Of a stretch of DNA of 64,000 bases, positions 15,953-22,579 are shown one piece after another. The translations under genes were made by a program, and so were the position numbers. The notes beneath the pieces are model-generated. The model searched no databases and was not told where the DNA came from. It saw only the letters and a program-made list of their open reading frames with translations. Position 1 is the first letter of the stretch. Each line of letters opens with the position of its first letter. The stretch spans positions 1,488,001 through 1,552,000 of the forward strand of contig NZ_CP108053.1 of the NCBI RefSeq assembly GCF_036173105.1, in the 5' to 3' direction. This stretch comes from Streptomyces sp. NBC_00287. GTDB lineage: Bacteria; Actinomycetota; Actinomycetes; Streptomycetales; Streptomycetaceae.

Positions 15953-17368
15953 ATGAGTCGAGACATGTCTGATGTGACGCGTGCGAAGCACGGGCGTCCC
16001 GTCCACCACTGGCGGCGGGACGTCATCGAACTCGCCGCGCTCTTCACCGCGGTCGCGGTGGCCGACGCCGTGGCCAATCTGGTCGGGCACGGCCCGGACG
16101 GACCGGAGCTGCTGCTGGTGTCAGCAGTACTGCTGATCGCCACGGCCGCGTTCCACACATGGTGGTCACGCCGCCACGGTCACGCACCGCCGACAGACGA
16201 TATCGGTGCCCGGCCCGCCGCTGAGCGGCAGGCCGGGCCGTCGGACGCATCGTCGCAGCCGGCCGGGGCCACCCCCGGCGACAGCACGCTGTGGCGGATG
16301 CGGACGACCGTGCAGGACGAGCCGGGATCGCTGGCCGCGCTGTGCACGGCCCTCGCCGAGCGGCGCGTCGACATCCTGAGCCTGCAGACCCATCCGCTGG
16401 GCAACGGCACAGTGGACGAGTTCCTGCTGCGCGCCCCGGGCGAACTGGCCGTCGCCGAGATCACCAGGGCCGTCGCCCAAGCGGGCGGCACCAGCACCTG
16501 GATCGAGCGCGCCGACGCCCATGACCTCGTGGACGCACCGACCCGGGTGCTGGGCCTCGCCACCCGCACCGCCCTCGACGCGGCGGAACTGCCGCTCGCA
16601 CTCCGGCAGTTGCTGGGCCGCTGCACGATCCGCCAGCTGCCCGGCGCGCCGATCGCCGGACGGGCGCCGGAGGGCGTTCCCGTGGAGGGCGTTCTGGAGG
16701 ACACCGTGATGCGGTTGCGGGCACCGGAAGGCGGAGTGATCACCGTGGAGCGGCCGTATCTGCCGTTCACACCCACCGAGTTCGCGCGGGCGCGGGCCCT
16801 GGTTGAGCTGGACGCCCGGCTCGGCCCGCGCGTGCCGAGCAATGAGGACGTGCTCACGCTGCCGGAGGGCAACGACATCACCGTACGGCGGGCCGACGTC
16901 AGTGATGTCGATGCCGCCAAGGCCATGCATGAGCGGTGCTCTTCGCGGACGTTGAGCATGCGGTATCACGGGCCCGTGGGGGATGCGGACCGGTATCTGA
17001 ACCACCTGCTCAGCCCTCGCTTCGGGCGGACGCTCGCCGTGCAGTCCGCGTCCGGGCGCATCGTGGGGCTCGGTCACCTCCTGTGGGACGGGGACGAGAC
17101 GGAAGTGGCGCTGATCGTCGAGGATGCGTGGCAGCGGCGCGGGGTCGGTGCGGAGTTGCTCCGCAGGTTGGTGGGGATGGCTGTTGAGGCCGGGTGCGAG
17201 AGTGTGTATGCGGTGACTCAGTCGTCCAACACCGGGATGGTGGCCGCGATGCGGGGGCTTGGGTTGCCGCTCGATTATCAGATCGAGGAAGGCACGCTGG
17301 TCATCACGGCCAGGCTCGCCTCGCAGGTGCCGGTGGGTCTGGAAGAGGCGACGCGCCGTAGGGGCTAA
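15953..17368 (+). CDS. membrane-anchored ACT-like / GNAT acetyltransferase
   Basis: A 471-residue protein of three parts. Residues 20-68 hold two hydrophobic segments (DVIELAALFTAVAVADAVAN, LLLVSAVLLIATAAF). Residues about 108-185 resemble an ACT regulatory domain (TLWRMRTTVQDEPGSLAALC, then RVDILSLQTH). The C-terminal ~170 residues are a GNAT domain with the acetyl-CoA loop in EDAWQRRGVGAELLRRLV. Such ACT-GNAT fusions resemble amino-acid-regulated acetyltransferases, so protein lysine or small-molecule acetylation under amino-acid control is plausible but unproven. ATG 15953 is taken; a second ATG lies four codons on. Its TAA shares bases with the TAG of the convergent trans-sulfuration gene. 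Confidence 0.82.
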   Translation: MSRDMSDVTRAKHGRPVHHWRRDVIELAALFTAVAVADAVANLVGHGPDGPELLLVSAVLLIATAAFHTWWSRRHGHAPPTDDIGARPAAERQAGPSDASSQPAGATPGDSTLWRMRTTVQDEPGSLAALCTALAERRVDILSLQTHPLGNGTVDEFLLRAPGELAVAEITRAVAQAGGTSTWIERADAHDLVDAPTRVLGLATRTALDAAELPLALRQLLGRCTIRQLPGAPIAGRAPEGVPVEGVLEDTVMRLRAPEGGVITVERPYLPFTPTEFARARALVELDARLGPRVPSNEDVLTLPEGNDITVRRADVSDVDAAKAMHERCSSRTLSMRYHGPVGDADRYLNHLLSPRFGRTLAVQSASGRIVGLGHLLWDGDETEVALIVEDAWQRRGVGAELLRRLVGMAVEAGCESVYAVTQSSNTGMVAAMRGLGLPLDYQIEEGTLVITARLASQVPVGLEEATRRRG

Positions 17369-18588
17369 TGCCGGCCGGCCACAGCGGGTTCGTTGTGGCC
17401 GGCCGCGCCCCGCGGCGGAGCCGCATATCGATGCAGCCCCGCGCCCCTGGGTGGGATCCCGCCGAGGGCGTTGTTCAGATCTGCCCACAGATCCTCTACG
17501 TCCTCCAGGCCTACCGACATGCGCAGCAAGCTCTCGCTCACCCCGGCGTCCCGTCGGTCGTCCGCGTTCACGATGCGGTGGCTGATGGACGCCGGGTGCT
17601 GGATCAAGGTGTCCACGCTGCCCAGGCTCACCGCCGGGGTGATCAGGCGGACCCCTGCGATGACCTCGTGGGGGTCTCCAGCCACCTCGAAGGCGACCAT
17701 CGCTCCGCCGATGCTCGGGTAGTGGACCCGGGTCACGCGCGGGTCGGCGGCGAGGCGGTGGGCCAGTTCGGCGGCGGTCGCAGAGGCCGCGCGGACCCGT
17801 ACCGGGAGGGTCGACAGGCCGCGCAGCAGGAGGTAGCCGGCGAGCGGGTGCAGGACGCCGCCGGTGGCGAACCGTATCTGACGCAGTCCTCCGGCCAACT
17901 CCTCGTCGCAGGCCACCACGCCCGCCATCACATCGCCGTGGCCGCCGAGGTACTTCGTCGCGCTGTGCAGCACCAGGCGCGCGCCCTGCTCGGCGGGGCG
18001 CTGGAGCACCGGGGTGGCGAAGGTGTTGTCCGCGAGCAGCGGGACCGAGCCGCAGGCGTGGGCGACGGCGCGCAGGTCGACCTCGGCGAGAGTCGGGTTG
18101 GCGGGGGACTCCACCATCACCAGACCGGTGTCGGGGCGCAGCGCGTCCGCGATGCCGGCCGGGTCCGTCCAGGTCACCTCCGAACCGAGCAGTCCGGCGG
18201 TCAGGAGGTGGTCGCTGCAGCCGTACAGGGGGCGCACGGCGACGACATGGCGCAGGCCCATCGAGGCCCGTACCAGCAGCACCGCGCTCAGCGCTGCCAT
18301 GCCGCTCGCGAACGCCACCGCCGACTCGGTGCCCTCGAGACGGGCCAGCGCGGTTTCGAAGCGGGCGACGGTCGGATTGCCGAGGCGGCCGTAGACGGGC
18401 GGGCCGTCCGGCTCCGCGCCGGTTTCGGCGAACGCGTCGATCCGGGCGGCCTCACCGCGACTGTCGTAGGAGGGGTAGGTCGTGGACAGGTCGATCGGCG
18501 GGGCGTGCAGGCCCAGACCGGCGAGGTCGTCGCGGCCGGCGTGCACGGCTTCGGTGGCCAGCGCTCTTGAGCGCACAGGGGTCTCCAT
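17365..18588 (-). CDS. trans-sulfuration PLP enzyme (cystathionine gamma-synthase/lyase family)
   Basis: Cys/Met metabolism PLP-dependent enzyme of 407 residues. Key stretches are STTYPSYD near 33-40, YGRLGNPTV with the tyrosine and arginine that bind phosphate, the substrate-side motif ESPANPTL, the PLP aspartate in [10 protein letters not shown], and the PLP lysine in [17 protein letters not shown]. It cleaves or forms C-S bonds of cystathionine, homocysteine or methionine; which one cannot be read. The last ~28 residues (after LNNALGG) are encoded by a dispersed intergenic repeat and end at a TAG shared with the GNAT stop, so the natural stop has probably been displaced. It is divergent from an Lrp/AsnC regulator. 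Confidence 0.9.
   Translation of the reverse strand: METPVRSRALATEAVHAGRDDLAGLGLHAPPIDLSTTYPSYDSRGEAARIDAFAETGAEPDGPPVYGRLGNPTVARFETALARLEGTESAVAFASGMAALSAVLLVRASMGLRHVVAVRPLYGCSDHLLTAGLLGSEVTWTDPAGIADALRPDTGLVMVESPANPTLAEVDLRAVAHACGSVPLLADNTFATPVLQRPAEQGARLVLHSATKYLGGHGDVMAGVVACDEELAGGLRQIRFATGGVLHPLAGYLLLRGLSTLPVRVRAASATAAELAHRLAADPRVTRVHYPSIGGAMVAFEVAGDPHEVIAGVRLITPAVSLGSVDTLIQHPASISHRIVNADDRRDAGVSESLLRMSVGLEDVEDLWADLNNALGGIPPRGAGLHRYAAPPRGAAGHNEPAVAGRH
17392..17448 (-). repeat. dispersed Streptomyces-type repeat, copy A
   Basis: A 57-base element, read on the minus strand, nearly identical to the one at 50305-50362. Its core includes GGGCTGCATCGATATGCGG followed by the small hairpin GCGGCTCCGCCGC. 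It lies inside the reading frame of the trans-sulfuration gene and encodes part of its odd C-terminal tail ([13 protein letters not shown]). Confidence 0.8.
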
Positions 18589-18640
18589 GGGCGGAAGAGT
18601 GAACGCCGACCGGGTCACAGGAATCGAACACCGTGCTACG

Positions 18641-18657
18641 TTCGGCCAGTGGCCGAA
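18641..18657. promoter_or_regulatory. palindromic operator over the Lrp start codon
   Basis: TTCGGCCA G TGGCCGAA is a perfect palindrome of two 8-base arms with one central base. The central G is the first base of the GTG start at 18649. A -10-like TACGTT at 18637-18642 just upstream suggests a leaderless transcript. The placement fits autoregulation by the Lrp/AsnC protein. Confidence 0.55.
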
Positions 18658-19140
18658 TCTGTCGTACTGGATCCGGTGGATCTTCACCTGTTGCGGCTGT
18701 TGCAGAACGACGCCCGGACGACGTACCGGGACCTCGCCGCGCAGGTCGGAGTCGCACCGTCGACCTGCCTTGACCGGGTGACCCGGCTGCGGCGGGCCGG
18801 GGTGATTCTCGGCCATCAATTGCGGCTGGACCCGGCGAAGCTGGGGCGTGGGCTCGAGGCGCTGCTCTCCGTGCAGGTCAGACCGCACCGGCGGGAGTTG
18901 GTGGGGCCGTTCGTGGACCGGATCCGGGCCCTGCCGGAGTCGCGGACGGTCTTCCATCTGACCGGTCCCGACGACTATCTGGTCCATGTCGCGGTGGCGG
19001 ACATGGCCGATCTCCAGCGGCTGGTTCTGGACGAGTTCACCTCGCAGCGGGAAGTGGCGCGCGTGGAGACCCGGTTGATCTTCCAGCAGTGGGACTGCGG
19101 CCCGCTGCTACCGCCTTCGCCCTCGGCTCAATCCGGCTGA
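18649..19140 (+). CDS. Lrp/AsnC-family transcriptional regulator
   Basis: A 163-residue regulator. The N-terminal helix-turn-helix is at about residues 10-60 (DLHLLRLLQNDARTTYRDLA, APSTCLDRVTRLRRAGVI) and the ligand-binding RAM/AsnC domain at about 70-150, including FHLTGPDDYLVHVAVAD. These proteins sense amino acids. It is transcribed divergently from the trans-sulfuration enzyme and probably controls it, perhaps in response to methionine or another sulfur amino acid. GTG 18649 is placed inside a perfect palindrome and a -10-like hexamer lies seven bases upstream, so the mRNA may be leaderless. Confidence 0.92.
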   Translation: MAESVVLDPVDLHLLRLLQNDARTTYRDLAAQVGVAPSTCLDRVTRLRRAGVILGHQLRLDPAKLGRGLEALLSVQVRPHRRELVGPFVDRIRALPESRTVFHLTGPDDYLVHVAVADMADLQRLVLDEFTSQREVARVETRLIFQQWDCGPLLPPSPSAQSG

Positions 19141-19172
19141 CGCGCGGCGGGCGTCGTACGAGGATGGACCGC

Positions 19173-20861
19173 ATGTCAGAGACCAAGAGCCCGCTGCCCC
19201 GCGAGGTCGCCGACGCCTATGTCGACGACCTCATCGCCCTCGATCCCGTGACCGGTACCTATCTCGGCGTGAAGGAGAGTTCGAGCAGACTGCCCGACCT
19301 TTCGCCCGCGGGCCAGGAAGCGCTGGCGGAGCTGGCCCGGGCGACGCTGGTGCGGCTCGACGCGGCCGAGCGGCAGCCCGGCGCGGACAGTGACATCGAG
19401 CGCCGGTGCGCACGCCTGCTGCGCGAGCGGCTGACCGCCGAACTCGCCGTGCACGAGGCCGACGAGGGCCTGCGCGCGGTCGGCAACCTGGCTACCCCCG
19501 CGCACTCCGTGCGGGAGATCTTCGCCATCACCCCGGCCGACACCGAGGAGGACTGGGCCGCCCTCGCCGAGCGGCTGCGCGCCGTGCCGGCCGCACTGGC
19601 CGGCTACCGCGAGTCCCTCGCGCTGGGTCTGGAGCGCAAGCTGTACGCGGCACCCCGCCCGACCACCACCTTCCTGGATCAGCTCACCGAGTGGGCGGAC
19701 ACCGGTGAGGGCCGGGGCTGGTTCGAGGACTTCGCCGCGGCGGGCCCCGAGGCAATGCGCGGTGAGCTGGACAAGGCCGCCCGCGCGGCGACCGGGGCCG
19801 TGGTGGAGCTGCGGGACTGGATGCGGGACGTGTACGCGCCTGCCGTCGAGGGCGCCCCGAACACCGTGGGCCGGGAGCGCTACGCCCGGCTCTCGCGCTA
19901 CTTCAACGGCACCGACCTCGACCTGGACGAGGCGTACGCGTACGGCTGGTCCGAGTTCCACCGTCTCCTCGGCGAGATGAAGCGGGAGGCGGAGAAGATC
20001 CTCCCCGGCGCCGAGACGCCGTGGGTGGCGCTCGCGCACCTCGACGACCATGGCCGGCACATCGAGGGCGTCGACGAGGTGCAGACCTGGCTCCAGGGCC
20101 TGATGGACCGGGCGATCGAAGAGCTGGACGGCACACACTTCGAACTCGCCGAACGGGTGCGGAGGGTGGAGTCCTGCATCGCCCCGCCCGGCGGCGCCGC
20201 GGCCCCCTACTACACCGCCCCGACCGAGGACTTCTCCCGTCCGGGCCGCACCTGGCTGCCGACGATGGGGTCGACCCGCTTCCCGGTGTACGACCTGGTG
20301 TCGACCTGGTACCACGAGGGAGTCCCGGGCCATCACCTCCAGCTCGCACAGTGGGTGCACGTCAAGGACAGCCTCTCCCGCTACCAGGCCACCATCGGCC
20401 AGGTCAGCGCCAACTGCGAGGGCTGGGCGCTGTACGCGGAGCGGCTCATGGACGAACTCGGCTTCCTCGCGGACGCGGAGGAGCGGCTCGGCTATCTGGA
20501 CGCGCAGATGATGCGCGCGACCCGGGTCATCGTCGACATCGGTATGCACCTGGAGCTGGAGATCCCGGCGGACTCGCCCTTCCACCCGGGTGAGCGCTGG
20601 ACGCCGGAGCTGGCCGAGGAGTTCTTCGGGGCGCACAGCAGCCGCCCGGCGGAGTTCGTCAAGAGCGAGCTGACCCGCTATCTGACGATTCCGGGCCAGG
20701 CGATCGGCTACAAGCTGGGCGAGCGGGCCTGGCTGCTGGGCCGCGAGAAGGCGCGCGAGCGCCGGGGCGACGCCTTCGATCTCAAGGCCTGGCACATGGC
20801 AGCGCTCTCGCAGGGCTCGCTGGGCCTGGACGACCTGGTCGACGAACTCGCCCAGCTCTGA
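19173..20861 (+). CDS. DUF885-family protein (putative M3-like metallopeptidase)
   Basis: A 562-residue cytoplasmic protein of the DUF885 family. The motif WYHEGVPGHHLQLAQ (around residues 385-399) is the family hallmark and resembles a zinc-binding HExxH-type site; NCEGWALYAERLMDELG follows, with the glutamates that could complete it. Relatives are annotated as putative metallopeptidases, but activity is rarely shown. The length matches the family. ATG 19173 is chosen; an ATG three codons upstream (19164) is possible. No signal peptide is seen. A strong hairpin at 20901 ends the transcript. Confidence 0.88.
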   Translation: MSETKSPLPREVADAYVDDLIALDPVTGTYLGVKESSSRLPDLSPAGQEALAELARATLVRLDAAERQPGADSDIERRCARLLRERLTAELAVHEADEGLRAVGNLATPAHSVREIFAITPADTEEDWAALAERLRAVPAALAGYRESLALGLERKLYAAPRPTTTFLDQLTEWADTGEGRGWFEDFAAAGPEAMRGELDKAARAATGAVVELRDWMRDVYAPAVEGAPNTVGRERYARLSRYFNGTDLDLDEAYAYGWSEFHRLLGEMKREAEKILPGAETPWVALAHLDDHGRHIEGVDEVQTWLQGLMDRAIEELDGTHFELAERVRRVESCIAPPGGAAAPYYTAPTEDFSRPGRTWLPTMGSTRFPVYDLVSTWYHEGVPGHHLQLAQWVHVKDSLSRYQATIGQVSANCEGWALYAERLMDELGFLADAEERLGYLDAQMMRATRVIVDIGMHLELEIPADSPFHPGERWTPELAEEFFGAHSSRPAEFVKSELTRYLTIPGQAIGYKLGERAWLLGREKARERRGDAFDLKAWHMAALSQGSLGLDDLVDELAQL

Positions 20862-20900
20862 CCCTTGTTGAGCGGCGGCAGCCGATCACCTGACCAATGG

Positions 20901-20930
20901 CCCGGTCCGCCTCGTCTGAGGCGGACCGGG
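20901..20930. terminator. bidirectional hairpin between DUF885 and Imm21-like genes
   Basis: CCCGGTCCGCCTC pairs perfectly with GAGGCGGACCGGG (13 bp) around GTCT. It lies 39 bases after the DUF885 stop and 25 bases beyond the end of the convergent gene at 20956, so it can serve both. Confidence 0.85.
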
Positions 20931-20955
20931 TCGTCCGGCATGCACCGACGCTGTA

Positions 20956-21459
20956 CTACTCGGCCAGTCGCCGGAGTTGGACCAGCCCGAGCCAGGTCTC
21001 CGGGCCGGGCCGGGACCAGGCCGCGCGGACCGCGTACGGGCCCGGGGCCAGGGCGACGCGCAAGGGGTCGGCCTGGCCGGTCTCGGTGCCCGGCCAGGCG
21101 GAGTCGAAGAGCAGCACCGGACCCGGCACCTTCCAGCGCATCTCCTCGCCCCACTCCGCGGTGGCGAGGGCGGCCGGTACGCCGGAGAGGAGGTCGGCCT
21201 CGGAGTCGGCGGCGCACCAGCGTACGAAGGTGCCGTGGTCCGGCAGATAGGCGGTGGAGGCGGGCTCGTCACCGAGGACCAGGGCGGCGCTGTCCCCGAC
21301 GGGGAGCAGGCCGACGGGGCCGTCCAGCTCGCAGGCCCGGTCGTAGTCGGAGGCGGTCTCGTCGCCGTCGGCGCCCGCCCAGAACGGCAGCACCGTCTCC
21401 GGCACCGCTATGAGCGGCCCGCCGCCCGACTCCACCCACTGCACCCTGTGTCGCACCAT
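20956..21459 (-). CDS. Imm21-like immunity-family protein
   Basis: A 167-residue soluble acidic protein. The start VQWVESGGGPLIAVPE and the run of short beta-rich segments (PVGLLPVGDSAALVLGDEPA, then TAYLPDHGTFVRWCAAD) match my memory of the Immunity protein 21 family, whose members are predicted to neutralise polymorphic toxins. No toxin gene with an RHS, YD or DUF pre-toxin region adjoins it, so here it is an orphan; many Streptomyces genomes keep such orphans. ATG 21457-21459 is chosen over an upstream GTG-type extension. If the family call is wrong it is a conserved hypothetical protein. Confidence 0.65.
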   Translation of the reverse strand: MVRHRVQWVESGGGPLIAVPETVLPFWAGADGDETASDYDRACELDGPVGLLPVGDSAALVLGDEPASTAYLPDHGTFVRWCAADSEADLLSGVPAALATAEWGEEMRWKVPGPVLLFDSAWPGTETGQADPLRVALAPGPYAVRAAWSRPGPETWLGLVQLRRLAE

Positions 21460-21527
21460 GGCGCAGAAACCTACACGCACAGCCGACGCACAAGTTCGGT
21501 GTCCCCGGCACCTATTCGTAGGCGCTG

Positions 21528-22010
21528 TCAGCAGCCGCAGTCCTCGCTGTCCACCGGCGTGACCAGCGCATCGCCGGCGCGACGGGCGGCGCCCTCCCAG
21601 GTCTCGTACGCGAGGCCCTCGCGGGCCCAGTACTCGAAGCCGCCGAGCATCTCCTTGACCTGGAAGCCGAGTTCGGCGAGGGCGAGGGCGGCACGGGTGG
21701 CGCCGTTGCAGGCGGGGCCCCAGCAGTACGTCACGACGGGCACGGACTTGTCGAGGAGCTGCTCGGCCTGCTCGGGAATGAGCGCGGTCGGCAGGTGGAT
21801 CGCGCCGGGGACGTGGCCCTGGTCCCAGGATGCGGTGGACCGGGAGTCCACGACCACGAAGCCGGGGTCGCCGTCAGCGGCAAGCGCGGCGGCCACGTCG
21901 GACACGTCGGCGTGGAAGGCGAGGCTCGCGCGGAAGTAGGCGGCGGCCTCGGCCGGGGCTGCCGGGGCCACGCCCAGGACGGGGTGGACGGCGGTGGCGA
22001 TGCTGCTCAT
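21528..22010 (-). CDS. rhodanese-like sulfurtransferase
   Basis: A single rhodanese domain of 160 residues. The N-terminal CH2A-like part is seen in FVVVDSRSTASWDQGHVPGA and the active-site loop in VVTYCWGPACNGATRAA, with the catalytic cysteine expected in YCWGPAC. The C-terminus ends in a cysteine-rich DCGC. It would transfer sulfane sulfur to an acceptor such as cyanide or a thiol. ATG 22008-22010 is used; another ATG six codons upstream is possible. It is divergent from an Lrp regulator that probably controls it, which suggests a sulfur-metabolism link similar to the other Lrp pair in this window. Confidence 0.9.
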   Translation of the reverse strand: MSSIATAVHPVLGVAPAAPAEAAAYFRASLAFHADVSDVAAALAADGDPGFVVVDSRSTASWDQGHVPGAIHLPTALIPEQAEQLLDKSVPVVTYCWGPACNGATRAALALAELGFQVKEMLGGFEYWAREGLAYETWEGAARRAGDALVTPVDSEDCGC

Positions 22011-22132
22011 GGTCTGGCCTTTCTGCATGGGCTCCTTATGGCCAAAAATCTAATCCTGAAGATCAACTACCTGAAGAGGTGATCCCCGGCACTCCTCTTG
22101 ATCGGCCGGGGATTCCCCTGTTAGCTCTCGCC

Positions 22133-22579
22133 ATGACCACGTATTCACCGGACGCCACCGACTGGCGCATCCTCGATGTCCTCCAGCGCGAGGGCCGGGC
22201 CAGCTTCGCCGAGCTGGCGCGGGCCGTGTCGATGTCCGCGAGCGCGGTCACCGAGCGGGTGCGCCGGCTGGAGGAGGCCGGTGTCATCCAGGGCTACTCC
22301 GCCGTCGTGGCCCCGGAGCGGCTGGGCCTGCCGATCCTGGCGTTCGTACGGCTGCGCTACCCGACCGGCAACTACAAGCCGTTCCACGACCTGGTCGCGG
22401 CGACGCCGGAGATCCTGGAGGCCCACCATGTCACCGGCGACGACTGCTTTGTGATCAAGGTCGCCGCGCGCTCCATGCGGCACCTGGAGGAGGTGTCCGG
22501 AAAGATCGGGACGCTGGGCTCGGTCACGACCAGCGTCGTCTACTCCTCCCCGCTCCCCCGCCGCCCGCTCGGTCAGTGA
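22133..22579 (+). CDS. Lrp/AsnC-family transcriptional regulator
   Basis: A 148-residue regulator with an N-terminal helix-turn-helix (about residues 9-58, WRILDVLQREGRASFAELA, then SASAVTERVRRLEEAGVI) and a C-terminal AsnC ligand domain (HHVTGDDCFVIKVAARSM). ATG 22133 is used. It is divergent from the rhodanese gene across about 120 bases that include an unusually AT-rich stretch (22040-22075), a likely promoter/operator. Its last seven bases overlap the end of the convergent sbcC gene. Confidence 0.92.
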   Translation: MTTYSPDATDWRILDVLQREGRASFAELARAVSMSASAVTERVRRLEEAGVIQGYSAVVAPERLGLPILAFVRLRYPTGNYKPFHDLVAATPEILEAHHVTGDDCFVIKVAARSMRHLEEVSGKIGTLGSVTTSVVYSSPLPRRPLGQ

